NCBI GenBank assembly: GCA_021107945.1
Contig: JAIORV010000069.1
Coordinates: 1-64,000 of the forward strand
DNA: 64,000 bases
Direction: 5' to 3'
DNA from: Vulcanimicrobiota bacterium
GTDB taxonomy: Bacteria; Vulcanimicrobiota; JAJTBE01
Positions 45,235-53,526 of the stretch are shown here, in pieces. The notes beneath the pieces were generated by a model. It saw only the letters and a program-made list of their open reading frames with translations, searched no databases and was not told the DNA's origin. Every line of letters starts with the position of its first letter. Position 1 is the first letter of the stretch. Position numbers and translations under genes: made by a program.

Positions 45235-46038
45235 CTACTCGTCCTTCTTCGATTCCTGCCATATCTCTTCCATCTCATACAAGCCCATATCCTGAAGTTT
45301 CTTGCCGTTTTCCTTTGCCGTCTTTTCGATCTTTTGAAATCGTCTTGTAAATTTTTTGCCCGTTCTTCTCAATGCTTCCTCCGGGTTTATGCCAAGCCAC
45401 CTTCCGACATTAACAAGGGCAAAAAGCAGATCCCCCAGCTCATCGGTCATCTTATCCCTGTCGCCTGATTTTATAGCGTCCCTTAACTCCTCCGCTTCTT
45501 CCTCGAACTTGTCGATTACGCCATATATATCCTCCCAATCAAATCCGACTCCCGCCGCTCTCTCCTGCAGTCTCTTAGCCTGAAGAAGTGCCGGAAGTTT
45601 GCCGGGAATGCCGTCCAGAAGAGATTTTCGGGGAGTTGCCGACTTCTCTTTCATTTTTATCTCTTCCCAGTTTTTCAGAACTTCTTTTGAGGAGTTGACC
45701 TTCACATTTCCGAATATATGCGGGTGTCTTCTTATCATCTTTTTATTAATTGAATCAAGTACATCACCGATTGAATATTCCCCGTCCTCCTTGCCGAGCC
45801 TGGAGTGGAAGACTATCTGGAGTATGAGATCGCCAAGCTCTTCCGCTGTTTTTTGGGGGTTTTCCTCCTCCACGGCCTCGACAACCTCGTAAGTCTCTTC
45901 AATTAAGTATGGAAGCAGACTTTTGTGATCCTGCTCCATATCCCAGGGGCATCCGTTCTCACCCCGCAAGGTGTCCATGATGTCCAGGAGACGGACAAAT
46001 TCTTTTGCATATTTATTGTTTGGGGATTCAGATTTCAT
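45235..46038 (-). CDS. mazG: Nucleoside triphosphate pyrophosphohydrolase MazG
   Basis: 267 residues from ATG at 46038 (AAGAAGG site); the frame opens at 46170 but the extra residues are unlike the family. Hydrolyses non-canonical or all NTPs to NMP and pyrophosphate. Two MazG domains are clear: GCPWDMEQDHKSLLPYLIEE with EETYEVVEAV and EELGDLILQIVFHSRL, then DKFEEEAEELRDAI and DELGDLLFALVNVGRWLGI. It converges with the sensor kinase gene and is preceded by repeats. Confidence 0.93.
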   Translation of the reverse strand: MKSESPNNKYAKEFVRLLDIMDTLRGENGCPWDMEQDHKSLLPYLIEETYEVVEAVEEENPQKTAEELGDLILQIVFHSRLGKEDGEYSIGDVLDSINKKMIRRHPHIFGNVKVNSSKEVLKNWEEIKMKEKSATPRKSLLDGIPGKLPALLQAKRLQERAAGVGFDWEDIYGVIDKFEEEAEELRDAIKSGDRDKMTDELGDLLFALVNVGRWLGINPEEALRRTGKKFTRRFQKIEKTAKENGKKLQDMGLYEMEEIWQESKKDE

Positions 46039-46221
46039 GTATATACCTTCTTTCAAAACCGTTAATTCATTCGGGGATGTCTCTTCAATCGATTTCCCCT
46101 TTTTCATTGATAAGATGTCACTCCAAAAAAAATATACCCATATACTAAAACAGATATTATAATCAGTCAACAGGTAGGGTGGGGGTTGAACTCATGAAAT
46201 CTCTGCGCCTGCGGTGAATAG

Positions 46222-47049
46222 TTACTGTTTCCTTAAAATATTCAATATCTCCCTGAATTCCGGGGAGTCCCTTTCTTCTGCAATTATTAAAGGTGTCTTA
46301 CCTTTCCTGTTTTTTATATTTACATTTGCGCTTCTATAAACAAGAATCTCAACTATCTGTTTATTGCAGGACATCACGGCATGATGTAGCGGTGTGTTTT
46401 CATCCCTGTCCCGGGCGTCTATCAAGTCAGGGTGTTCATCCAGCATTTTCCTCACGTTCTCCGGGTTATTATCCCTTATCGCCTCTTTTAAATATATGAG
46501 CAATTCCGGCGACAGGGGCTTCCCCAAATCAGGAGTTATTGCAGGCTCAGGTTTCATCGTCGGAGTGGCACTGCCGAATGTTTCATTGGGCTTCCCGGTT
46601 TCCACTTCCCGGGATTTTGTGATTTTACTTGATTTTATGATTTTCACCTCAAGAACACTCAGGCAATATATGTATGCCGACACTACGACAAGCATAACTA
46701 TGAGCATGACACAAACAAAACTCAATGCTCTTCTCCTGATGCCGGTGGTGAAGGTTTGCTCGGATTGTCTATCGGTGTACAGATATTCTCTGGCAATGGG
46801 AGAGGTGAAATCCCCCTCCAACTCATCGGTTTCTTCTTTTACATCTCCGTCTTCCGGGAATTCGTCGGGATTGTGGATTGGGTCAGTCAGCGGGGTTTCT
46901 TCACTGTCTTCATCCTTCCCTTGAGGTTCCTGCGCTTTATCTCCCTGCAATTCCTTGAAAGTGTTGTTTTTTAATTCGAAACTACACCCGCATTTATGGC
47001 AAGAAGTGGCGGTATCTTCATTTTCTGTACCGCAGGACGAACATTTCAT
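46222..47049 (-). CDS. Zinc-ribbon, single-pass, ankyrin-repeat protein
   Basis: 275 residues. An N-terminal zinc ribbon (MKCSSCGTENEDTATSCHKC) is followed by an acidic linker, one transmembrane helix near residues 107-129 (SFVCVMLIVMLVVVSAYIYC) and a C-terminal ankyrin domain of about three repeats (IDARDRDENTPLHHAVMSCN, SANVNIKNRKGKTPLIIAEE). The zinc ribbon should be cytoplasmic and the ankyrin part outside. The next minus-strand gene upstream starts with the same kind of zinc ribbon, with 29 bases between them, so a functional link is likely. GGAGG precedes the ATG. Confidence 0.75.
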   Translation of the reverse strand: MKCSSCGTENEDTATSCHKCGCSFELKNNTFKELQGDKAQEPQGKDEDSEETPLTDPIHNPDEFPEDGDVKEETDELEGDFTSPIAREYLYTDRQSEQTFTTGIRRRALSFVCVMLIVMLVVVSAYIYCLSVLEVKIIKSSKITKSREVETGKPNETFGSATPTMKPEPAITPDLGKPLSPELLIYLKEAIRDNNPENVRKMLDEHPDLIDARDRDENTPLHHAVMSCNKQIVEILVYRSANVNIKNRKGKTPLIIAEERDSPEFREILNILRKQ

Positions 47050-47078
47050 AACATACCTCCATTAACAGGCCTGTTTAT

Positions 47079-49061
47079 CTATGCAAACGCCACCAAATGG
47101 CCTGCGCTTGATACCAGGTATAATTGGTTGTGAGCGATCATGATCTGGGATACCGTGCGGTGACTCATTCCCATAATATGCCGGTCCTTTCCGGTGAAAG
47201 AGTCAATACTCCTCAGGTTTCTGCGGGAATCTACCATGTATATCATATTTGCTCCCAGGCAGAATGGGAATTCGAAATCCTTATCTTTCAACTCTTTTTC
47301 CCATATCGTATGTCCTCGTGCAGGATCAAGAGCTGTGAGCTTTCCGGTTCTTGTGACAAAGTATATCATATCCATGGTTGCCCGGACCGACTGTGTGATT
47401 GATCCCCTGAAATTCCTTGTCCAGATAGGGTCTCCCGTCTCGATATTAACGGCGCAAAGTGTGCCGTCGTGACTTCCCACAAATATAATATCGTTAACAA
47501 GGGTGGGCGATGCCGAGAAACCCGTTTCCGATTCATATTGCCATAATAACTCCTCGGAGTCAATATCTATGGCGCATATCATCTTCTTGAGAGAAGTTAC
47601 ATACAATATATTTTGATATACAATGGGAGATGATATAATATTTCCGTCGATTTCATAAGTTGTTAGAATTTCACCTTCAATCGCGTTTATGGCGAGTATC
47701 TTGCCGTTATAAAGCGGCACAAAAAGGATGTCATCATAAAGTGTGGGAGATGACATTGTAGAAGATTCAAGTTGGAGGTTCCAGTTGAATTCGTTCTTAC
47801 CCCTCTCGATTGAAACGAGAGTCAGTTTCGGAGTTATATAATACAGGGTATCGTCGGATGCAATCCCCGGTGTTGTCAGATTCTTACATATAAAGTATTT
47901 CCAGTCCACCTCTCCCGTTTCGTGATCGACGCAATAAATAATACCTTCCTTCTGGGTGGCATAAACAAAATCGCCGGCGGCAGTCAGAAAATATTTCTCG
48001 CCGGGTTTCATCTTGCATTTCCACTTCACATGAAGGGGAGGCTTTGGGGGGAGCCCGATACAATTTGTTCTGGCTTCGTTGCACAGGAGCATGCGCCATT
48101 CTGTCTTTTTTGTGCCTGCATCCTTATTCACAAAGTCCGAATAAAAATCAAAAGCGCGTAATGGCAGGGGAGAAACTTTTTGTTGTAAATCCCGCTTCAT
48201 ATCCCTCACATCATTGTAAGCGGAACGGAAATTTTTGCCGATGGCTTTTGTGACTATCTCCGACATTTCGTCCGATATATCGGGACGTATAGTTTTTAGC
48301 GGCGTGGACAAATCTAACGGCGATTGTATTAAATCTAAACCCGTCAGCAGATAAAACATAAAATTACCCAGGCAGAAAAGATCCCATGCTACCGTGTCAG
48401 AATGCCCTCCGGATTTACGGAAAGCCTGGAAATCCTCAGTTATCAGGTAGTGGGGACCCAGTATCTGCAACAGGACGGTCAGTCCCATATCTATAAAAAC
48501 AATATTTTCATCTTCCTTGCGAAACACAACCCCGGCAGGCTTGAAATCGGACAGGAAGAACGGCTCGTCATAGCTATGATGCAGGTATTCCATCAGGTCG
48601 CACATCTGAAGAGTCCAGAAGCTGACAAGCTTTTCGGGATAGCCGGTTCCCAGGAATATCTTGTGAGCTTCAAGGTACTTGGTCAGATCCAGTCCGTTTA
48701 TGAATTCATATACAACATAGAAATAATTGCCCTCAACAAAATAATTGGTAATTCTTGCGAGGTTTTTATGCGACAATTCCATGTATTTTGACATTGTGGA
48801 CTCAAAGTGACTCTGCAATATCACCTTCTCGGCGGCTGTCGTAAACTGGGGAAGAAACTCACGAACTGAATATACCCGGTTATTATCCTGGATATCCTCG
48901 GCCTCAAAAACCGCCCTGAAACTGGAAAAAACATAAGGCCTCGTCATCCTGTATCTTCCATGGATCAGAGTGGCGGACTCGGCGAGGGGGAATTCGCAAC
49001 CGGTACAGAATTCCGCTTCGTCTTCATTTTTATCTCCACATCTGGGGCAAACTATAGACAT
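47079..49061 (-). CDS. Zinc-ribbon pseudokinase-like protein with PQQ-type beta-propeller
   Basis: 660 residues from ATG at 49061 (GAGGGAG site; a TTG at 49073 is less likely). Zinc ribbon (CPRCGDKNEDEAEFCTGC), a kinase-like domain (~30-310), then an eight-or-so-bladed PQQ-like propeller (~330-660) with blades such as GTLCAVNIETGDPIWTRNF. Kinase motifs are degraded: no G-x-G loop, the ATP lysine position reads SVREFLPQ, HRD becomes LSD (FLSDFKPAGV, Asp and Lys kept) and DFG becomes DMG (FIDMGLT). It may be a pseudokinase that senses a ligand via the propeller. No membrane helix is seen. Confidence 0.7.
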   Translation of the reverse strand: MSIVCPRCGDKNEDEAEFCTGCEFPLAESATLIHGRYRMTRPYVFSSFRAVFEAEDIQDNNRVYSVREFLPQFTTAAEKVILQSHFESTMSKYMELSHKNLARITNYFVEGNYFYVVYEFINGLDLTKYLEAHKIFLGTGYPEKLVSFWTLQMCDLMEYLHHSYDEPFFLSDFKPAGVVFRKEDENIVFIDMGLTVLLQILGPHYLITEDFQAFRKSGGHSDTVAWDLFCLGNFMFYLLTGLDLIQSPLDLSTPLKTIRPDISDEMSEIVTKAIGKNFRSAYNDVRDMKRDLQQKVSPLPLRAFDFYSDFVNKDAGTKKTEWRMLLCNEARTNCIGLPPKPPLHVKWKCKMKPGEKYFLTAAGDFVYATQKEGIIYCVDHETGEVDWKYFICKNLTTPGIASDDTLYYITPKLTLVSIERGKNEFNWNLQLESSTMSSPTLYDDILFVPLYNGKILAINAIEGEILTTYEIDGNIISSPIVYQNILYVTSLKKMICAIDIDSEELLWQYESETGFSASPTLVNDIIFVGSHDGTLCAVNIETGDPIWTRNFRGSITQSVRATMDMIYFVTRTGKLTALDPARGHTIWEKELKDKDFEFPFCLGANMIYMVDSRRNLRSIDSFTGKDRHIMGMSHRTVSQIMIAHNQLYLVSSAGHLVAFA

Positions 49062-49329
49062 TTTCTCCCTCAAAATCTGATATTAAGTATAAAAAAGAAT
49101 TTCAAAGAATACAGGCAAAATCCTCCATGAATGATAGCGTTCACTTACGGCTGGTTTTTGTCTTTTTCGGAACCGGAAAACCCGATGAAATCGTGTTGGT
49201 CATAACCCGAGCATGCCATAAATGAACGGTCTCTTAACAATATTGTTACATTCAGTTTATTGATATTTATTAGCCAAACTGTTAAAATTAGATTAGAAAA
49301 GCAACTTATCTTACAAGGGGACATTGATA

Positions 49330-49728
49330 ATGACAATTAGAAATATTAATCCAGGTAATTTTAGTACATCAATGAAAATCAATGGAGAAGCAAAGGAAGA
49401 GAACAAAAGCTTTACAACATCAATCAAAGACGAACACAAGCCTTTGGTTCCCGAACCTGAGATTCATGGCATAAAGGATTATCTTAAAAATATGAGATCA
49501 TCCGTTAAACTGGGCGCTATTGGTGGAGCAATCAAGACCGGTGAATTCGTTAATGGATTCATGCCTTCTTATGACGGACTGGATAATTTTGGAATGCACC
49601 TTCTCTGTGCAGTTCCCCCAATAATTGCCGGTGTTGCCGGTGGTATCGTAGGTGGAGGAGTCGGATTGGTTCTTGGAATCGTTGGTAAGAATATCGGAGC
49701 CCAGATGTCAGAGCAAACACTTCGCTAA
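49330..49728 (+). CDS. Small glycine-zipper protein
   Basis: 132 residues from ATG at 49330 (AAGGGG site; a TTG at 49324 is less likely). The N-terminal ~60 residues are polar. Hydrophobic small-residue stretches follow: SVKLGAIGGAIKTGEFV and AVPPIIAGVAGGIVGGGVGL, the latter a Gly zipper able to pack into or across a membrane. Similar in plan to the 275-residue protein at 1407-2234, with both starting MTI. No signal peptide. A strong terminator follows. Function unknown. Confidence 0.65.
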   Translation: MTIRNINPGNFSTSMKINGEAKEENKSFTTSIKDEHKPLVPEPEIHGIKDYLKNMRSSVKLGAIGGAIKTGEFVNGFMPSYDGLDNFGMHLLCAVPPIIAGVAGGIVGGGVGLVLGIVGKNIGAQMSEQTLR

Positions 49729-49747
49729 TTTTTATCAATTAAGTTAA

Positions 49748-49779
49748 AAAAAACCGGCTTTGTCAAGGCTGGTTTTTTT
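49748..49779 (+). terminator. Rho-independent terminator
   Basis: AACCGGC (49752-49758) pairs with GGCTGGTT-type sequence (49768-49774, one G-T pair), and the stem can extend into the loop; a run of T follows to 49779. Confidence 0.8.
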
Positions 49780-49895
49780 GTTCGTTTGCCCGGCATGTTT
49801 GCCGAGAACGGCATAAAATCGGAAGCCTGCCCTGAACTTGTTTCAAGGTTAGGTAACCCTCCTGCAGGATGGGTCTGAATATATAAAAAATTTCA

Positions 49896-50942
49896 TCAGG
49901 ATAATATATCGTGTTTATATCCCCTCAACAACCTGTCAAGCTTTTTTGTGTCAGAGGCTGATTTCATGAATTGACCGGCTATGCCGGCAAATGTGCCTCC
50001 TCCGAATATAAGCTTATCTATTAAGCCACACGCGGTTTCCTGCGAGATGAGACCTTCGGTTTTTGCGAACACTATATCCGATGCAAGCTTCGAGCGGTGA
50101 TCGTTTATCTCCACGAGTCTCTTGTTGTAATCCTTCTCCCTGCCGTCAATAAGTATGATATTATAATATCCCTCAACGCCAAGGTTAAACCGGGATGCGC
50201 CGTTAACCGCCTCCAGAATCGCTATCATTCCCTCGACACGGTCAATTTTGCCTCTTTCCGGTATTGTTTTCCTGGAAAAGTAATCTGAAAGATGCAGGCT
50301 GGTAAGGTCGCGCCCCGAACCGTCAACGATAAATGCCGCCTGAACAGGTTCGTGAAAACATTCAATCATTGAGTAATGGAAAAGGCGGAATCCCTCCGAT
50401 TCTTCATATCCTGCGAGAATCCCCGCGTTAAGAAAGATCGGCGTGACCTCGTCATGCATATCCTTCCATGTGAGGAATTTCTCGACTTCCCGGATCACAT
50501 CTTTATCCTTTATCTCAATCTTGCGGCCGTCTCTCTCGTATGATCCCTGAACAAACTCCGGAGTATCAAAATTATACCTGCCCTTCAACTGGTCATTAAT
50601 GTGAGTATGCTTGAGATTCATTATCACCTGGAAAACAAGGTCTGAAATCTCCTCAAGGGTCATTAATTTATCGGGAATCTTACCCTCTTTTTCCGTTATC
50701 TTTTCAAGTTTCTCCAGAATTTTCTTCTGAATTGTCCACTTTATCTCGTCTCCCACCGTCGATGTGCCGGTGTTTCCATAAGCGGCAACAGTGCCGTACT
50801 TCCGGATCACCTCTTCAGGGATGCAGGGTTTGACTTTCTCGGCGGTATAAATCTTCATGTTTTCCTTGTTCCAGCATCTCGCTTCGTCGCATACACATGC
50901 ACCGGAATAGTCGTCAAATTTAATGGCGTTGATTGATGTCAT
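49896..50942 (-). CDS. Proteasome-like Ntn-hydrolase family protein, candidate catalytic subunit
   Basis: 348 residues. The ATG is followed by ACA, so Met removal would expose Thr as residue 1 (MTSINAIKFDDYSGACVCDE), as in HslV and proteasome beta chains. Asp19 and Lys36 sit near the catalytic Asp17 and Lys33 positions when counted from that Thr. Further family-like segments: ILAGYEESEGFRLFHY (175-190), VDGSG (206-210, compare the conserved G-S-G) and VEGYYNIILIDG (256-267). The usual D-x-x-S near the end is not conserved. It has an insert at ~80-165. Overlaps the paralogue's stop by 4 bases (ATGA). Similarity seen by eye only. Confidence 0.55.
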   Translation of the reverse strand: MTSINAIKFDDYSGACVCDEARCWNKENMKIYTAEKVKPCIPEEVIRKYGTVAAYGNTGTSTVGDEIKWTIQKKILEKLEKITEKEGKIPDKLMTLEEISDLVFQVIMNLKHTHINDQLKGRYNFDTPEFVQGSYERDGRKIEIKDKDVIREVEKFLTWKDMHDEVTPIFLNAGILAGYEESEGFRLFHYSMIECFHEPVQAAFIVDGSGRDLTSLHLSDYFSRKTIPERGKIDRVEGMIAILEAVNGASRFNLGVEGYYNIILIDGREKDYNKRLVEINDHRSKLASDIVFAKTEGLISQETACGLIDKLIFGGGTFAGIAGQFMKSASDTKKLDRLLRGYKHDILS

Positions 50943-52024
50943 TCTTCCTCACCCCGCTTTACAAGCTCAACTTCCTCTTGCCTCAAATTCCCCGGATCAA
51001 TCTTGTATCCCCGGAGGATGTATTTGAGAATCGCCGGGTTTTCTGCCTCCCGGAAAAATTCATCCTCCAATTCATCAAGCATGCCTTCGCCGGGCGGGTT
51101 ATCCTTAAACAGGATTTTTTCGACAAGAGATCTTGTCTTGTCCATCCCCAGCAATCTCTTGAGGTTCGCGGTAACCACTTCGCTTGCAAGCTTGACTTTT
51201 TGGGGATCAATATCGATGTACTTCTTCTCAGGATTCTCCTCATTACCGTTTATATAAGTCAAGCTGAAATATCCGCCTATGTCGATGAAGTAATTGCGGG
51301 CCTCTATGATTGAGGAAAGAAGGAGAATCATGCCGTCAACCGGATTGAATCCCTCACGCCTCTCACAATGAAACTTGTTGTTGAATGTCCGGGCGAATGT
51401 AATCCCCGCTCCGTATTTGCCGCTGCCGATGGATTCAAACCCCGTGAGGAAAGACAGGACGGTAACATCACCGGAGATGTGATATGCCTGGAAGCCCTCT
51501 TTTTTGTCATACCCCATGACTGCCGCTTTATTCTCGAAAATGTTTTTCAACGGTTCGGATTTATCTGCAAATGAAGCGATATCCCGAGCTTTCTTCTTGA
51601 CAGAATCCTGTTTGATATCGAATTTCTTGCCGTCTTTCTCGAAAAATCCCTGGTTCAACTCGTCGAGATTGAAGCCGAAGTAAAACATCAGCTTGTCATC
51701 AATCCGTCTGTGGATAACCGACCGGAGACATTTGAGCGTCTCCCTTGCCACATCTTCAAGAGTAAGACTATCCCTGTCTTTTGCAAGCCGGTTTATCGCT
51801 TTTCTCGCCTTTCTTACAACCTCGTAATGAAACGGCGGATAGCCCGCGCCTCCATAGGCGGCTTCGATATCAAATTTCTTCGATATCTCCGGTTCGAGAA
51901 GATTCCGGATATTCTCATCGAAATGAGTCCTTCTCCTCTCCAGGTACGCGGATTCCTCGTCGCATATCATCGCGCCCGATGATTTATCGAATCTGAGCAT
52001 GTTTACAATTCCCAGAATAATCAC
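50939..52024 (-). CDS. Proteasome-like Ntn-hydrolase paralogue, candidate non-catalytic subunit
   Basis: 361 residues from GTG at 52024; the longer start is supported because GIVNMLRFDKSSGAMICDEE lines up with TSINAIKFDDYSGACVCDE of the next gene. Gly sits where that protein has Thr, and no Lys is seen at the Lys36 position, so this copy is probably inactive. Family-like segments: VMGYDKKEGFQAYHI (169-183), ESIGSGKYG (197-205) and DIGGYFSLTYING (248-260), all in the order found in proteasome-type folds. Both paralogues share the insert motif Q-G-x-x-E-x-D-G-x-K-x-x-I-K. The pair is translationally coupled. Confidence 0.55.
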   Translation of the reverse strand: MIILGIVNMLRFDKSSGAMICDEESAYLERRRTHFDENIRNLLEPEISKKFDIEAAYGGAGYPPFHYEVVRKARKAINRLAKDRDSLTLEDVARETLKCLRSVIHRRIDDKLMFYFGFNLDELNQGFFEKDGKKFDIKQDSVKKKARDIASFADKSEPLKNIFENKAAVMGYDKKEGFQAYHISGDVTVLSFLTGFESIGSGKYGAGITFARTFNNKFHCERREGFNPVDGMILLLSSIIEARNYFIDIGGYFSLTYINGNEENPEKKYIDIDPQKVKLASEVVTANLKRLLGMDKTRSLVEKILFKDNPPGEGMLDELEDEFFREAENPAILKYILRGYKIDPGNLRQEEVELVKRGEEE

Positions 52025-52076
52025 CTCGTATTATTTATGTATTTATGCAGGAGAAGCTTCCAGCCTCGATATTATT

Positions 52077-52439
52077 TTAATATGCTCCCCCACCGGCTTC
52101 ATAGGCGGCTCTAATGACGAATTTCAATTCCTCGGTATCCAGCCAAATTCCCTCGCAAGCGAGACATTTATCAATGATAACCTTCTTTTTCCCCGAATAA
52201 TATACAGGATCCATTTTCACATCGCCGCATCTTGGGCAAAGGAGACTCTGTCCCGGAGGCCTGTCCTTGAGGTCTTTCGGTTTAACCGGTTCTCCGCCAA
52301 GAATATCCTTGTTCACGCCCACAATTCTTCCAAGCTCTCCCATGTCGAGCCATGTTCCGTCGCAATATGAGCATGAGTCTATAATTACGCCACAAAAATT
52401 TTCACTTTCCAGTTTTTGTCCGTCTCTGGGGCATCTCAT
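52077..52439 (-). CDS. Double TFIIB-type zinc-ribbon protein
   Basis: 120 residues from ATG at 52439 (AAGGAG eight bases before; GTG at 52448 is less likely). Two zinc ribbons of the zf-TFIIB (PF13453) type: MRCPRDGQKLESENFCGV with DSCSYCDGTWLDMGEL, and LLCPRCGDVKMDPVYYSG with DKCLACEGIWLDTEEL. The pattern C-x-x-C-x-G-x-W-L-D is diagnostic. Small cytoplasmic protein of unknown role, 52 bases upstream of the proteasome-like pair on the same strand and so probably in their operon. Confidence 0.85.
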   Translation of the reverse strand: MRCPRDGQKLESENFCGVIIDSCSYCDGTWLDMGELGRIVGVNKDILGGEPVKPKDLKDRPPGQSLLCPRCGDVKMDPVYYSGKKKVIIDKCLACEGIWLDTEELKFVIRAAYEAGGGAY

Positions 52440-52995
52440 CAAGATCACTCCTTGTTTGATATTAAATTGTCAATAAGTTTTTCAATAGCATAACCCCAAA
52501 ATCCTCCGGGAAATTATGTAAGGAAAATTGTATTTATTCACCACAAAGACCACAAAGGATAACGGAGAACAGAGGTCAGATGACGGAATTGTAGGAGGGA
52601 CGTCCCCGTCCCGATAAACGAATAATGCGGGCCGGCCTTGTAGGAGGGGTTTCCCAACCCCGATAAACAGATAGTGCAGGATGTACGTATTTTTTCACCA
52701 CGAAGCCACGAAGAACACGAAGAATAAAATAGATTACGGATGCCGGATTTCCATATAAAAAACTCTGCGTTCTCCGCGAACTCTGCGGTGGATAATCAAT
52801 CGGGAAAAGAGATGTCCGGGTTCAGGCTGATTATCTGCACTTTTTTTGCGGGAAGGATTACCGGGAAGGAAGAGGAAAATTAAAAAATGGAGGACTTCAG
52901 TCCTTCATGCAAAGGAAAGCTGAAGCTTTCCGCTACCGGCATTTGAGGATAATGTAACATTGTCAAGATAATCAATGTTGAAGGAGGGAGTAATT
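52440..52995. repeat. Repeat-filled divergent gap
   Basis: About 550 bases with no gene. It carries 'caccacaaagaccacaaagg' (52540-52560), 'gtaggagggacgtccccgtcccgataaa' (52591-52618), 'gtaggaggggtttcccaaccccgataaa' (52640-52667), 'caccacgaagccacgaagaac' (52697-52720), 'actctgcgttctccgcgaactctgcggtgg' (52762-52792) and 'ggaggacttcagtccttc' / 'gctgaagctttccgctacc' (52890-52938). Promoters for the flanking divergent operons must be among these. Confidence 0.75.
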
Positions 52996-53523
52996 TTGGA
53001 TAATCTTCGTGAGAAAATAAAGGGAGGCGAGAACTTCCTTGAAAAACTGATGCGGAAGATTCCCGGTTTCCAGGGATATAAGAACCGGGAGCAATCGCGA
53101 ACTGCGGATCAGATCCAGAGAAAATTCATGGCAAAGGAGCTTATGCAGCACAAGGGACACCTTACCGAGGTGGGACAGGAGATGATTCGATCCGGTAATT
53201 TATCACTTATAGCGGAAGTCGATAGAGTTACAAAAATTATCGACAAGGTTAACGACAGGATTGAGCATGCCGCATACGGCTATTCAGGACTTTTCGATGC
53301 CGTGAGAATCGGTGAAATGGAACTTGATACTCTTTATGAATACGATATGGAAATGGTAAGTAACATCTCCTCGATTGGCGAAGCTATCGACGCCCTGGAA
53401 TATTCCATTGACGATGAAGATAAAAGTAAGCCAAAAGCAAAACTTCGTGATGTTGAGAAAGCTGTCAAGGCTCTCGACAAGAAAGTAATGGATCGCAAGA
53501 AAATTCTGATGGGGGTGGAGTAG
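52996..53523 (+). CDS. Helical protein paired with SPFH protein
   Basis: 175 residues from TTG at 52996, which has AAGGAGGG upstream; the frame opens at 52975 inside that site. Mostly alpha-helical, with a likely coiled coil in the middle (LSLIAEVDRVTKIIDKVNDR) and C-terminus (KLRDVEKAVKALDKKVMDRK). No family recognised. It stops 3 bases before the SPFH gene, so translation is coupled and the two products probably work together. Confidence 0.65.
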   Translation: MDNLREKIKGGENFLEKLMRKIPGFQGYKNREQSRTADQIQRKFMAKELMQHKGHLTEVGQEMIRSGNLSLIAEVDRVTKIIDKVNDRIEHAAYGYSGLFDAVRIGEMELDTLYEYDMEMVSNISSIGEAIDALEYSIDDEDKSKPKAKLRDVEKAVKALDKKVMDRKKILMGVE

Positions 53524-53526
53524 TAA

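Noticed and set aside
45235-46170. Longer MazG start at 46170
   Set aside because: Extra N-terminal residues are hydrophobic and unlike MazG; the ATG at 46038 has a good ribosome site and gives normal length.
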